The translations under genes were made by a program, and so were the position numbers. The notes under the pieces were generated by a model that was not told the DNA's origin, ran no database searches, and saw only the letters and a program-made list of their open reading frames with translations. 64,000 nt of DNA from Hippopus hippopus. Lineage: Eukaryota; Mollusca; Bivalvia; Cardiida; Cardiidae. The stretch covers positions 25,495,742 through 25,559,741 of the forward strand of contig OX328112.1 of NCBI GenBank assembly GCA_946811185.2. Reading direction: 5' to 3'. This document shows, in pieces, positions 31,393 to 43,206 of this stretch; positions within the stretch are counted from its first letter, which is position 1; each line of letters opens with the position of its first letter.

Positions 31393-31585
31393 TGACATGA
31401 TGAAAGTAAACAGCAAGTTGTGTGCAAGTATGTTTGCTACCTAATTTTAAGGAGCCTCGTTTTGGGTGGAGGACGTACATTTTTTTTTTTGTCCGCTCTG
31501 GGTTTTCTATTTTCTTTCGGTATTTTGTGAGTCTTGAATTTTGCTACTACTGCTGCCATTTCTTAACCACAAATGGACTAGCAAA

Positions 31586-32377
31586 ATGAGCAAGAAACAA
31601 CGGAGTGACAGAAGTTGTAGTGCTAGAAGTGCCGAATTTAAAAGATCGACAAGTGGTGTAGGACAAGATGGCCGACGGTGGACAAAGAAAAATGGAGAAA
31701 GTAAACAGTAAAAGTGACAGTGAAACTTGACACGGCTATAATGAATAAATTAGGTGCATTTAAAGTAACTCTGAAGTTTCAACATGATAGAACTGAAGTC
31801 ATAGAGTTTAAATCCATCGATTTAGAAGCTCGTTCAAGAAGGAAAATTCGCATATTTCGCGGAATCGATGAGAATAGGGTTAATCGTGCACTGATGTTAT
31901 TCACGACTTTTTGAAAACAAAATTGCTCATAAAGGATGAAACTGGCATCGAACGGGCCCACAGACTTGGCAGATACCGTGCAGGATAGACCCACGCAATT
32001 ATTGTAGCTTTCAGATACTATACATCAACAGAGCTGATCTTGACTTCTACACGTAGGCTGTCGAATACTCCTTACGGCATAAGTAACTATGAATTACAAA
32101 ACTATCCGTGACATGTTTCCTGAATGGAATGAAGTCCTACACTACGCCTGCACATAGTACTACGCAGTCAGTTCCTGCACGTGCTACGACCGACGGTACC
32201 CGAAACAAAACATCAACAAGCCCCGCGTCATCTACTATGGATACTGCGACAGCTAGTTCTCAGCCAAACTTTCGTCCGTGGACAGCTGCAATTAGGAATC
32301 CCGAACGTGACAAAAAATCTGAAGGCAGTGGAGAATCCAGTCCTGGGAAAATCCCTGGAATACAGACAAAAAAATAA
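31586..32377 (+). pseudogene. LINE ORF1 remnant
   Basis: Reading begins MSKKQRSDRSCSARSAEFKR and soon meets a stop. In shifted frames come KIRIFRGIDENRVN and then IERAHRLGRYRAG, a stop, and HAIIVAFRY. The IERAHR-G and VxF strings are typical of the RNA-binding domain of LINE ORF1 proteins (established). A Ser/Thr-rich linker follows to 32377. At least three frame breaks make it non-functional. Confidence 0.7.
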
Positions 32378-32381
32378 ACTA

Positions 32382-35300
32382 TCAACCATTAAGTGTGGCT
32401 TTTTAAATGTGCGTGGTTTAAAGCGCCGCCTTGAATACCCCGAGTTTTCAAAAACTGTTTGTGAATTTGATATATTTGGTGTTTCAGAGACAAACATTGG
32501 CTGCTTTGATACTGTTGACATTCATGGGTATACCTTTTTGTCGAAATGTAGTAAGAATATCTATCCTAGAAAATCAGGGGATACAAGTGTTTTTATCAAA
32601 AATAGTATTTATAAGTACGTGCAAGAGATCAGATTAGACTCTGAATTTGCATTATGGGTAAAGGTCTCAAAGACCCATTTTTCCCTAGATGATGATGTTT
32701 TCATTGGAATAGTTTACATATCCCCTAATGGGTCTAAGTATTATGATGAATCTCAATTACAAGTACTCGAAGATGAGATATCAGATTTTTGCTTAAGATC
32801 AAAATACACACTTCGTGCAGGAGACTGGAATGCCCGCATTGCTAAAATGTGCGATTATGTTCATCCCGACTTATTCATTATGTCAGAACTTCATGCAACA
32901 TATTACCAAACAGATCACATAGAAAAGATTGAAATACTAGAAGAATTGAGTATCCCAATGAATAGAGCCTCAAATGACACAAAAACAAAACCACTTGGTT
33001 TTTCCCTTCTAGATATATGCAAAAGTAACGACTTTTTGATTCTGAACTGCCGTTATGGAAAAGACAAAAATATAGGACAATTTACCTTTAGAAAAACATT
33101 GACTACGTACTATCATCAGTGTGTGTTTTTGACTGTTGAATGACTTTTTTGCAATGGAAACTGACCCGGGCCTCTTTTCAGATGGCCATGCTTTACTTAA
33201 GAGGACAATTAACACCAAACCAAATAAAGAGTCGGGCCCTGAAAAGGTAAACAATACAGGCAAAATAATTGGCAGGAAAAATTATCAACTTGTTTGGCAA
33301 ATAATGACGATGATAAGAAGTTAGAGAAAATTATTAGTGATATTGCAAATCTAACCCCTTCTCCTGCCACTATTGACACTATTGACAATATAACTAGTCA
33401 AATAACTGATCTGTTGTTGGACTCTGCAGACAAAACATTTAAACCAAAAACATTTCAACAAAATAAAGGTAATAATGATAAACTTTGGTTTGGACCTAAA
33501 TGTCAACAAATGCATAAAAAATACCACATTGCTAAGGCAAATTATAAAAAAAATAAAAAGCGCTCTAAATAGAACTAGATTAAATATAGCTAGCAAAGAA
33601 TAAAAAAAAATGAACCATTACATAAATATTGATAATACTACAAATAAACTCCGACAACTGGAATCAAAACATCCCAAAAAGCACTGGAAATTATAGAGGA
33701 ACAATAAAAAATAAGAATGGCACAAAAACATCCACACCTACAATCAATGAGTTCTACGAGCATTTCAAAAATTTGAACAGAAATGATAACCCAAGTGCAG
33801 ACAACACCGAGAGTTTAATTATAATTATACAGGGTTTGATGACACTAGCCTCAACTCGCAAATTACTGCTAATGAAATTCTAAAATGCATTGCACAGTTG
33901 AAAAATTCTAAACACCAAGTAAAACAGACAACATCTTAAATGAATACATCAAAAGCACTAAAGATAAATTATTACCAGTATATGTTTTTTTCTTTTCATT
34001 GCAATCATGTATACTGGCCATATGCCGGAATAATGGTTAAGTGGTACAACATATCCCATCTACAATGGAAAAGGCCAATCATCTAATCCAAACAATTACA
34101 GACCCATCACAATATTATCATGCCTAGGCAAATTATTCACTGCACTACTAAACAATAGAATAAACATCGTTTTAGATGAGAACAATCTACTCAAAGAAAA
34201 TCAAGCAGGATTTAGAAAAGGCCATTCTTGCCCAGATCACTTACTCTCCATGAACTGCCTTATCAACATCCTGAAGAAAAGAAAACATACATTGTTTAAC
34301 TGTTTTGAATATTTCTCCCAGGCATTCGATAAAGCCTGGAGAAGAGGCCTTTGGTCAAAATTACTAACAACTGGGGTAAATGGTAAGATAATTAATGTTA
34401 TCCATCAAATGTATCAAAATATTAAATCATGTGTATCCTTGAATGACAAATCATCATCTTTTCTTGCCTGTGAAAATGGTGTCCGTCAAGTCGAAAGTTT
34501 ATCGCCCATGGACACTCTTCTCAATCTTTCTTAATGACATAGAATCCCACCTCATTATCAGAGGTAGCCAATGAATAAACATTTCACCAAACTTAAATGA
34601 GCGTCTTTGGCTGAAAATCTTAGTATTGCTGTATGCAGACGACACTGTTCTTTTAGCAGAAAGTGCATATAACCTACAAGAAAATTTACTCCATTTCCAA
34701 GAATATTGCAGCCAATGGAATCTAAGTTAACCCTAGTAAAACAAAAGTAATTCTTTTTGGTGCAAGAAATAAATCCATTTATAACTTTCAACTTTATAAA
34801 AATTTAGAAATAACTGACTCGTACAAATACCTTTGACTATTCCTCAGTAGCAATGGATCGTTTTTAAATACCCGCAAACATCTGGCGGAGCAAGGAAGGA
34901 AAGCCTACAACTCAGTCTTGGTCCAGGCACGTTCTCTCAATCTACCAACTGACGTACAAGTCAAACTCTTTGATCACACCGTGATACCAATACTACTGTA
35001 TGGTTCGGAAATATGGGGGTATGAATTACATGATATCCTGGAAAAAGTACATGTTGAATTTCTAAGGAAAATAATTAAAGCAAAAAATCTACACCCAGGT
35101 ATATCCTGTATGGGGAGTTAGTTCGCAACACTCTAACTATATATATCAAATCTAGATTAATTATCTTTTGGAATAGCATCATATATGGCAACCACAATAA
35201 AATCTCTCATCAAATATACAAATTCATCTTGAATGATTCAAGCTATGAATATAAATGGCTTAACTGTATCAAGAGAATTTTCAATCAGACCGGAAATGGG

Positions 35301-35670
35301 ATTATATGGATTACAAAAAATCATAACATGGTTAGAAATATACACAAAATAATTCAACATGACTTCAAAGACCAGTTTAGACAAGAACAGACACGGCAAT
35401 TACAATTGTCACAGAAGGGAAGAACTAATAGTATTATCAAGAAAGAATTAAAGTTTGAGCCATACCTAACTTTGCTCCCTCAGTCACTAGCCATAAACAC
35501 GTTCCTCTTCAGAACTGCAAATCGCAGATTACCAGTTTAGACAGGTCGTTGGACTGGAACACCTTACGCTGAAAGAAAATGTACAAAATTCTCTTTAGAC
35601 GCAATAGGCGAAGAGATGCATTATCTGTTCTCGTGTCCAAAACTTTTAAGAAACCGTCAACTCATTCCCT
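32382..35670 (+). pseudogene. LINE ORF2 remnant: endonuclease and reverse transcriptase
   Basis: The endonuclease domain (32385-33110) shows IKCGFLNVRGLKRR, FGVSETN, VFIGIVYISP and AGDWNARI, the usual exonuclease-endonuclease-phosphatase motifs. The reverse transcriptase follows in several frames: NYRPITILSC (about 34100), QAGFRKGHSCPDHL (about 34205), the motif A region FEYFSQAFDKAW (about 34300) and LLYADDTVLLAES (about 34625). In motif A the first catalytic Asp position appears to be Tyr. A C-terminal segment at 35540-35660 keeps the spacing C..., H-Y-L-F-x-C. Stops and frameshifts are numerous, so the element is dead. Confidence 0.85.
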
Positions 35671-35767
35671 GCCAGAAATCCTTGTAATCAGTAACACATT
35701 TTAGTTTTGATAGAATTTTAAACGTAATCGACCGCACTATATTAATAAAATTAAGCAAATACATGTC

Positions 35768-35880
35768 CTTAATTCGTAAAGAAATAAATGGATAATGCTG
35801 ACCATCAAGTAAAAAATGTAAACGTTCTTAATTCGTAAAGAAATAAATGGATATTCCTTACTATCAAGTAAAAAATGTAA
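35768..35880 (+). repeat. Tandem duplication of about 58 bp at the LINE tail
   Basis: TTAATTCGTAAAGAAATAAA and ATCAAGTAAAAAATGTAAAC each occur twice. Confidence 0.8.
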
Positions 35881-35890
35881 ACAAAACTAC

Positions 35891-36794
35891 TCGCCCTTTT
35901 TACTAAGTTACAAATAATTGGTATTCCATTCATGTCTCGTTGCGGTCATACTAAAATACGCCCTACAGGAAAATATAATACATGCATATTTTATATGACT
36001 TATTCATATCATTTTAAAGGATGGATATTATTGATATATCTGACAATATGCTACTGTACAGTTTCAAAAGTTGAAAAAGTTACAGCAAAGAGTATAAATT
36101 TTGTATTTTGTTAAACTTTTTTCAAAGGGTTGGTAGGTACTGTAATTCATGATGAGTGATATCTAAAGCTTGATAATGATCAGATACTGATCAGAATTGT
36201 CACATATATTTTACGTTCTATTGCTGTCGACTGGCAAACATATATTTTTAGCATTCCGTTAAACTACTAATTTGTAAAGGACAGTAAAAAAGGGGGTTCC
36301 TACGCGGCTCAGTTATAAGGTGTAAGATTTTTATCCCATATATAGTTCTAACAACTACTATTTGATTTGTGATTTCAAACCATTGTAATTATTCAGTATC
36401 GACCGATTACAGTGCTGACAGCACTTTGATTTTTTTGTTGTTGTTGTTCATTCAGAATTTTACTTTTTATTTAATTAGAATTACTCGTCACGGCAAAACA
36501 CGAAAACCCATGACAAAACAGGTGCAAAATTTACATCATCCGTCCAGACACCCTTCAAACTGTCTTTGTATCCTAAATAATGACTCAAAACAGCTAATTT
36601 ACATACACACCTAATAAATCATGATATTGGAGCTGGAATCTCTATTTAATTAGAACGTAAAGTAAATGATTTTTAAAATAGAAAGGGGGGTCGGCGTGAG
36701 ATTTCTGATACAAGTGCAAAAGACAATGTATAGGACATTCATACAAATATCAAGGACGGAAAAGAAAAATTAATAACTTGAAGCTATTAACCTT
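35891..36794. other. Intergenic stretch, nothing firm
   Basis: A SINE S2-like string ACGCGGCTCAGTTATAAGG is at 36303. TTG repeats lie near 36430. No gene is seen. Confidence 0.4.
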
Positions 36795-36870
36795 TAATGT
36801 GCCATTGTTAGTCATGATCAGACTGCACAAAACGCGCGCTCTGATCTTTGGTCTACACTGTCCGCTTTAC
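36795..36870 (+). repeat. Family D hairpin repeat, diverged
   Basis: ATGATCAGACTGCACAAAACG / CGCGCTCTGATCTTTGG. Confidence 0.6.
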
Positions 36871-37244
36871 TGAGACATAATAGACAAAATTAACCTTGGA
36901 ATTGCATTTATTTTGGTCTTCTTTCTAGATTTAGAATACTTCATAGGTTTATTTGGCGCTTTAAGGGGTTAAGATTTGGTAGTGTGCAAATCTTCCTATT
37001 CTGGAGTTTTTGCGCTTGTGTGCAGAATATCTCTCCATTTTCGTATAGTCCAGTATTTAAAATTCTACGGACATGCGCAGAGTTTCCTGGTTGAATTTTT
37101 GCAATGATGCACAGAATTACTCCTCGTCACTATTGTCACATTGAATCCTATGCAGACTTCTAAGTCTCAGAGTTTTTTGGGGTCAAGTAACAGTGTTGCC
37201 TTACGCGAGAACTTCATTTTGGGATATGGAATTACCTGTGAACT
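36871..37244. other. Intergenic stretch, nothing recognised
   Basis: No gene or clear repeat. Confidence 0.4.
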
Positions 37245-37390
37245 TTGTCTTTGATACAGTAGAAAACATTGTGAGAAAAGCAGAAACTGCAGGTTACCAG
37301 CATTTTCTACCCTTAAGCTTTCCAGATTTTTTTTTCCCTCAAGGTCATTAAGAGTTGTGATTTCGTGGGAAAGGGAAACGGTAATATGTT
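37245..37390 (-). repeat. Family C element, diverged
   Basis: GAAAACATTGTGAGAAAAGC, GGTTACCAGCATTTTC and TCAAGGTCATTAAGAG match the family. Confidence 0.6.
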
Positions 37391-37659
37391 TCTATTCTAA
37401 GTGTGTTTGTGCTGTATGATGTGCTTCTGTGTGATAACATTGTAAGTAAACTCAAAGGAGGAAAAAAAACTTTAAAGTTAAACAAACGAAAATTTGATAT
37501 AATTAAAAAAATAGACTTAAATGATAGAAATAAGGTTAATGAAAAATGTATAACAGAAAATGAAAGGTGAAGAAAAAAACTACAGAGGGGATATCAATCA
37601 GTTTTATTTTCATACGGGCCACCATCTGATGAGACTCGTACAGGAGTCGAAATAGCACG

Positions 37660-37800
37660 GTTATCGTCTCTTTTTCTTTGTCTATTTGTAGGAAAAAAAT
37701 GCTGGTTACCCGTATTTTCTGCTTTCTCCACAGTGTTTTCTACAGCCTTCTTCTTAAGGTCGTTCTGACTTGGGATCGTATAGATCTATGAAGGGTAACT
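37660..37800 (-). repeat. Family C element, diverged
   Basis: AAATGCTGGTTACCCGTATTTTCTGC with CTTCTTCTTAAGGTCGTT. Confidence 0.55.
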
Positions 37801-38192
37801 CTATCTCGAGGAAATTGTGTTTATCGAATTATCTCCCTTCAAATCTCCACTTGAGTGGACGTTTTCGTCTAGAACATCAGTAAAACCTAGAAATGAACGA
37901 CAAATAAGTAAAAATCAGTAAAAAACATACATTATTCTAACTAAAGATAGAATTAATTGGTGAAAGTATCACCCCAAAACAAGTAGGGCGAGCTTTGAAG
38001 TGGTACGGCGTATAACACTGTCACCCATCGTCAGTACGAAAACTGTCGATCAAATATCTTCAAAATTATACAAAATAAAGTTATGATATTTGAGGTTATG
38101 TTAGATAAAGTAAATATTGAAAGGCATGAGTAATCAATTTTATCCGATACAGTGCATGTATCCGTAGGGCGATAAATTAAACGTAGGGCGTC
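37801..38192. other. Intergenic stretch, nothing recognised
   Basis: No gene is seen. GTAGGGCG and GGCGTAT strings foreshadow the tandem repeat that follows. Confidence 0.4.
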
Positions 38193-38473
38193 GTGGGGCG
38201 GATTTTCTTGTACGGCGTATTTTAGTATGACCCGTTTCATTGTGTACACACGGCCCTACACGCTATGCATGCATATCCGCCTCGGTTTCATTCGAGCTTT
38301 TATGAACGGTATTACTCGAACAAATTGACATTGTGGGGCGGATTTTCCTGTACGGCGTATTTTAGTATGACCCGTTTCATTGTGTACACACGGCCCTAAA
38401 CGCTATGCATGCATATCCGCCTCAGTTTCATTCGAGCTTTTATGAACGGTATTACTCGAACAAATTGACATTG
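38193..38473 (+). repeat. Tandem duplication, 2 x 140 bp
   Basis: GTGGGGCGGATTTTC begins units at 38193 and 38333. The units are nearly identical through CTCGAACAAATTGACATTG. Confidence 0.9.
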
Positions 38474-39515
38474 CATAGGTTACATGCTAGCCGATTATAG
38501 CTGAATGAATCGCACCAGGTAGCGTTTTATTGAGTAAACGTTTCGTTTTGAAATTCAAAGTAACGGTTGTTTTGAAAAGTATAGTCCGGTTCTATACCCA
38601 GAATGCCCAAATTAGATAGATCATTCGGCACACCTCGGGTGATCATTCGGCATACCTCAGGTGATGGGAGCCATCAAATCCCTCGGCTGTATCTGGTGGA
38701 TTGATATGGACCAGATCGGTACATACCCGGAAATACGCCGGTTTACCGTTCTGAAAATTGTAAGGCTCCTCTTAAAAAAGAAAACCTGAGTTTCAATTTT
38801 CTATCGAAATCTTTCTAACTATATTTCAGTTGAGTTGGAAAACAGTTCGTACATTCGTTATTTAACGTGGTTTATCGATTCCGATTGAAGTTTTCGCCGA
38901 CAGATAAACAGATGTGAATAACTTCATCGAGGTTGTTTATGTCGTTGCTAAACGACTGACAGAGGCGCGCCATGTATAAGATCACGTGGTTCGCAGTTCA
39001 AATGGAAACGACCGTTATAAGGACGAGGTTAGATGTAGGAACGGAATCGGCCGAGTTGTGACGAGTGCTCGGGTGATGGGAGCCATCAAATCCCTCGGCT
39101 GTATCTGGTGGATTGATATGCACCAGATCGGTACATACCCGGAAATACGCCGGTTTACCGTTCTGAAAATTGTAAGGCACCTCTTAAAAAAAAAAACTTG
39201 AGTTTCAATTTTCTATCGAAATCTTTCAAACTATATTTCAGTTGAGTTGGAAAACAGTTCGTACATTCATTATTTATCAATTCCGATTGAAGTTTTCACC
39301 GACAGATAAACAGATGTGAATAACTTCATTGAGGTTGTTTATGTCGTTGCTAAACGACTGACAGTGGCGCGCCATGAATAAGATCACGTGGTTCGCAGTT
39401 CAAATGGAAACGACCGTTATACGGACGAGGTTAGATGTAGGTACGGAATCGGCCGAGTTGTTACGAGTGTTAGATAGATGTGTATTTGTAGAATGCCATC
39501 TAGCGGGAGATAATG
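38473..39515 (+). repeat. Repeat of the 27003 type carrying a tandem duplication
   Basis: The left part 38473-38632 matches 27003-27160. After the tandem block it resumes near 39472 with TTAGATAGATG and TAGAATGCCATCTAGCGGG. Confidence 0.75.
38650..39470 (+). repeat. Tandem duplication, 2 x about 410-420 bp
   Basis: GGTGATGGGAGCCATCAAAT begins units at 38659 and 39073. Both run through GGCGCGCCATG and GATCACGTGGTTCGC to ATCGGCCGAGTTGT. The second unit has a short deletion (TTATTTATCAATTCC). Confidence 0.9.
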
Positions 39516-39805
39516 CGATGATATAAATATTCATTCCCTGATTATTCTTTGCATAGAGGTCAATTTCAGGTCAATTTGTTCGAGTATATACCAAATACCC
39601 GGTAACGGCAATCGTTACAGACAGTGAAGCCCTATTGTCTCATAAAATTAAACCATTCACCAGACTTCAAACAATATCACATTGCATTCGTTTATTCTAG
39701 ACTTCGTAAGAATTTCAGCTGAAACCCTGTATCCGGCAACTCAGTGGCTGAAGCTACATGTACCTTAAATAAAACTAATGTGATTCATTTATAAAACGGG
39801 ACCGT
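39516..39805. other. Intergenic stretch, nothing recognised
   Basis: No gene or known repeat. Confidence 0.4.
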
Positions 39806-40503
39806 GTGGTGATTTCTGCCACGAGATACGAGATAACTATCGTGATAATTTTAGAAAACTATCGCGATAAATCAAAGTTTCCTGGAAATTTAATCTAGAA
39901 AAGTAATCTGAAAAGTTTCCTGAAAAATATATCATGATAAACTTTGATATCTAGAAAATTTCACGTTGATCAGTAAATATTTTAACACAAAATTTCTCAA
40001 TCATGCACGAAGCACGAAGCTGACATTTGAGATAAAATTATCGTGATAGTTCCACAGTTTCTCGATATCTATAAATAGAAAATTTACCATTCGGATGAAT
40101 TCGGTAGTTTTTAACTTCACAAGATGGCAGTAAGTATAAATTCGAATTAGTTACAATATGTGGCTTAATTGGTAAATTTTGACCACACTTGAATGAACAC
40201 AAAGACAATCCGAATTGACTCCTACGAGCAACTTTAAACCATTCAGGGAAAAGCAGAATTCATGAGGTTGTAGACGAAGCTGTTCCGAAACCGTATCATC
40301 TTATAGATATCGTGAATGTCAGTTGTGGGCACAAAAGCAAAAAAAAAATATCATGATAACAGAAATATCGCGATATTTTTATCGTGAAACTTTTTATTAT
40401 CTAGATAGTATTTCCAAGAAAGGTTGTTTTATCACGATAGTTCTCTTAAATTATTGCAATAGGCCTAGTTATCTCGTATCGCGTGGCAGAAATATGCCAC
40501 CAT
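39806..40503. mobile_element. hAT-like element (family M), about 700 bp
   Basis: The left end GTGGTGATTTCTGCCACGAG has decayed. The right end is TGGCAGAAATATGCCACCAT. The flanks GGGACCGT (39798-39805) and AGGGCCGT (40504-40511) match at 6 of 8. Internally it is an imperfect inverted repeat. Confidence 0.8.
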
Positions 40504-40802
40504 AGGGCCGTATAATAAATTTATTTGCTTATGTGCAAGACTGTATTAGCTCTAGATCTATTACCTTATGGTAACAGGACCTTTAAAGTAAACCGCAGTT
40601 GATTTGCTATATGGGAATGCCTTCACGTCAACGAGTCTAAATTTTGGACGCAATTCTTGTCGTCTGCTATAATGTAGAGTTGGCCCTTTCCGCGCCATCT
40701 GAAGGCGAAAACAGGAACTATCGCGGACGGTTGGGATCGCGATTAGACTGCTCAGAAGGTCTTGGCCCTATACTATCCGTTGGTCTAGTCAAGCCTGCAA
40801 GT
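40504..40802. other. Short stretch with a family D relic
   Basis: GCGATTAGACTGCTCAGAAGG and TATCCGTTGGTCTAGTCAAGC at 40728-40795 resemble family D. Confidence 0.45.
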
Positions 40803-41463
40803 ATGGTGGCATATTTCTGCCACGAGGTACGAGATAGCTATCATGATAATTTTAGAAAACTATCACGATAAATTAAAGTTTCCTGGAAACTTCATCGAGT
40901 TAGTGAAAAGTTTCCTGAAAAAAATATCACGATAAACTTAATATTTTATCGCAAAATTTCTCAATCGTGCACGGAGCTGACATTCGAGATAAAATTATCG
41001 TGATAGTTCTATCTGTTTCTCGATATCTATAAATAGCAAATTTTATCATTTGGATGAACTCGGAAGTTTTTGACTTCACAAGATTACAGTAAGTAAAAAT
41101 TCGAATCATTAACAATTACACATTAATTGGTAAATTTTGACAAGACTGGAAATGACAGAAGTCTGTAAAATCACAAAGACGACTCGAAATGCCTCCTACG
41201 AACAACTTTAAAACCATTTAGGGAAAAGCAGAATTCATGAGGTTGAAGACGAAGATGTTCCGAAACAGTATCTAATTATAGATACCGTGATTGGGCACGA
41301 AAGCAAAAATAATAATGATAACAGTTCGAATTATCGCGATATTTTTATCGTGAAAATTTTTGTTAACTAGATAATATTTCCAGGAAACTTTGTTTTATCA
41401 CGATAATTCTCTTAAATTATCGCAATAGCTATCTCGTATCTCGCGGCAGAAATATGCCACCAT
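40803..41463. mobile_element. hAT-like element (family M), 661 bp
   Basis: The ends ATGGTGGCATATTTCTGCCA and TGGCAGAAATATGCCACCAT are flanked by CTGCAAGT and ATGCAAGA (6 of 8). This is the best uninterrupted medium-length copy and serves as the empty-site reference for the insertion at 28065. Confidence 0.85.
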
Positions 41464-41605
41464 ATGCAAGACAACAATAATTATACACAATTTTATTGGT
41501 TTTTATTTTTCGATCCTCGAAAGAGGTTCAGTTAATATTTTTTAGTTTGTAGTTACCAGCATCATGTAGCTGTGACAGAACATGAGGCGATTATCGTGTG
41601 CACCT

Positions 41606-42302
41606 GTCCACTACGGAATACCATTAGGGCCATCGCCTTTGAATTTGTTGATCTTAAACGCGAGTTTCACCATCGTACTATCGCGTTATCATCATCGTAC
41701 TATCGTATTATCACCATCGCACTATCGCGTTATCGTCATCGTACTATCGCGTTATCGTCATCGCACTATCGCGTTATCGTCATCGCACTATCGCGTATCG
41801 TCATCGTATTATCGCCTTCCGGTGCGCATGCTCATAGAGTAGGTTCTCTTCCATGCGACAAGATGGATTCAGATTCGGATAACGAAGGTAGGCATAAACA
41901 TTATAAATTTTGATTATTTAGGCAATTAATAACTTTTTAAAGACTTTGTGAGGTATTCACTATTTGTTTTCTTTTACTGTATAGTTCTAGTCTTATGCTA
42001 TGTCCTGAAGATCTTACAGTTGTGAGCATGCGCATGCGCACCGGAAGGCGATAGTGCGATGATGATAACGCGATAGTACGATGACGATAACGCGATAGTA
42101 CGATGACGATAACGCGATAGCACGATGACGATAATGCGATAGTACGATGATGATAACGCGATAGCACGATAATGATAACGCGATAGTGTGATTGTGATAA
42201 TACGATAGTACGTGTCGATAACGCGATAGTACGATGGTGATACTCGCGTTTAAAATCAACAAATTCATAGGCGATGGCCCTAACGGTATTCCGTAGTCCA
42301 CT
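41606..42302. mobile_element. Large inverted-repeat element with ATCGCG subrepeats
   Basis: The ends CCACTACGGAATACC and GGTATTCCGTAGTCCA are inverted, followed by AGGGCCATCGCC / GGCGATGGCCCT. Each arm then has about 150-200 bp of tandem CATCGTACTATCGCGTTAT units in opposite sense. The unique loop (about 41840-42020) includes ATGGATTCAGATTCGGATAA, which reads MDSDSDNE before a GGTAGG donor-like string. Confidence 0.8.
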
Positions 42303-42570
42303 GTCTGGTTAAGAAACTTGTGCACTATAATAGACTGCAGAGGGATTTTCCCATTCGTAATTTTGACCGATATCGAGGGTAGCAATCGCCATTTTTAAAT
42401 GCATACTGATCTATGTAGACTTACAACATTCTATATATATTCATCCGCCATTCATAGATATTGTACGATATGTACAATGAAATGTAGTTCTCTGACTTTT
42501 TGGTTATTCCTTTATTGATTTTGTGATGTTTAATTACACTTATTGTGGTGAGTTATATAATATTAAGGAA
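42303..42570. other. Intergenic stretch, nothing recognised
   Basis: No gene is seen. Confidence 0.4.
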
Positions 42571-42732
42571 CATTACAACAGTCTGCATTTCTGCGCGGTA
42601 GAATCATGTCTCGTTACGTGTGTAAAGATATGCATATCGGATTCGACCTCGGTCTCATCCGATATGCATCTCTTTACACACGCAACTCGACATAACCCAA
42701 CCACGCAGAAATGAATACTGTTGTAATATTGC
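42571..42732. repeat. Imperfect inverted repeat, about 70-bp arms
   Basis: CAGTCTGCATTTCTGCGCGG pairs with GCAGAAATGAATACTG. CGTGTGTAAAGATATGCATATCGGAT pairs with ATCCGATATGCATCTCTTTACACACG around ACCTCGGT. Confidence 0.8.
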
Positions 42733-42977
42733 ATATGTATTTGTATCGAAAGTTAGTCACATAACAAGTGGAGCTGCACCGCAGAGATTGGACGCTATCT
42801 TGATATTTAAAAATTTATCACAGTTAGATATAAATAGAGTGTTGAAGAGAGTAACCTATTTTTTACGTTATATTCTTGGGAAAGTTTTTGAGTTCACTCA
42901 CAAATCGAGTAAATGTACGTATATATTTATTTTGTGTTTTTTTTTTGTTTCATCTCTTACTTTTCAACATCTTGAGA
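42733..42977. other. Intergenic stretch, nothing recognised
   Basis: AT-rich, no gene. Confidence 0.4.
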
Positions 42978-43206
42978 ATTGATTGATTGATTGATCGTAC
43001 GGTTTTCAACATTATTTCAGTTATATCGCTGCGGCCAGTGCACCTATCCATGCTTTCCTGGAGGCTCTTTTACCAGTATTCGGCACAATTTTCTTTCCAA
43101 GCCACTGGCTGCTTTCCCACATAACAATCGTCAAAACAATGGTCAGCGGTGGGAGAGGAATGAATTCTCAAGTCCTGCGCGCTACCGACTGAGCTACCGG
43201 GGCTCG
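42978..43206 (-). mobile_element. SINE S1 with an internal deletion
   Basis: The minus strand starts GCCGAGCCCCGGTAGCTCAG. About 75 bp around the B-box are missing between AGGAATGAA and TTCTCAAGTCC. The ATTG tail is intact. Confidence 0.8.

Larger units (their letters stand above)
31490..35890 (+). mobile_element. Degenerate non-LTR retrotransposon (LINE), about 4.4 kb
   Basis: The order is ORF1 (RNA-binding type), endonuclease, reverse transcriptase and a C-terminal cysteine/histidine segment, all on the plus strand. A duplicated tail of about 58 bp lies at 35768-35880. Both ORFs are broken. The architecture fits the jockey/CR1-like group with an AP-type endonuclease; I cannot name the clade from sequence alone. 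Exact ends and target duplication were not found. Confidence 0.85.

Noticed and set aside
41572..41913. Open frame rich in HRTIALSSSHYR repeats
   Set aside because: It is the translation of the ATCGCG subrepeats of an inverted-repeat element, open in several frames at once.
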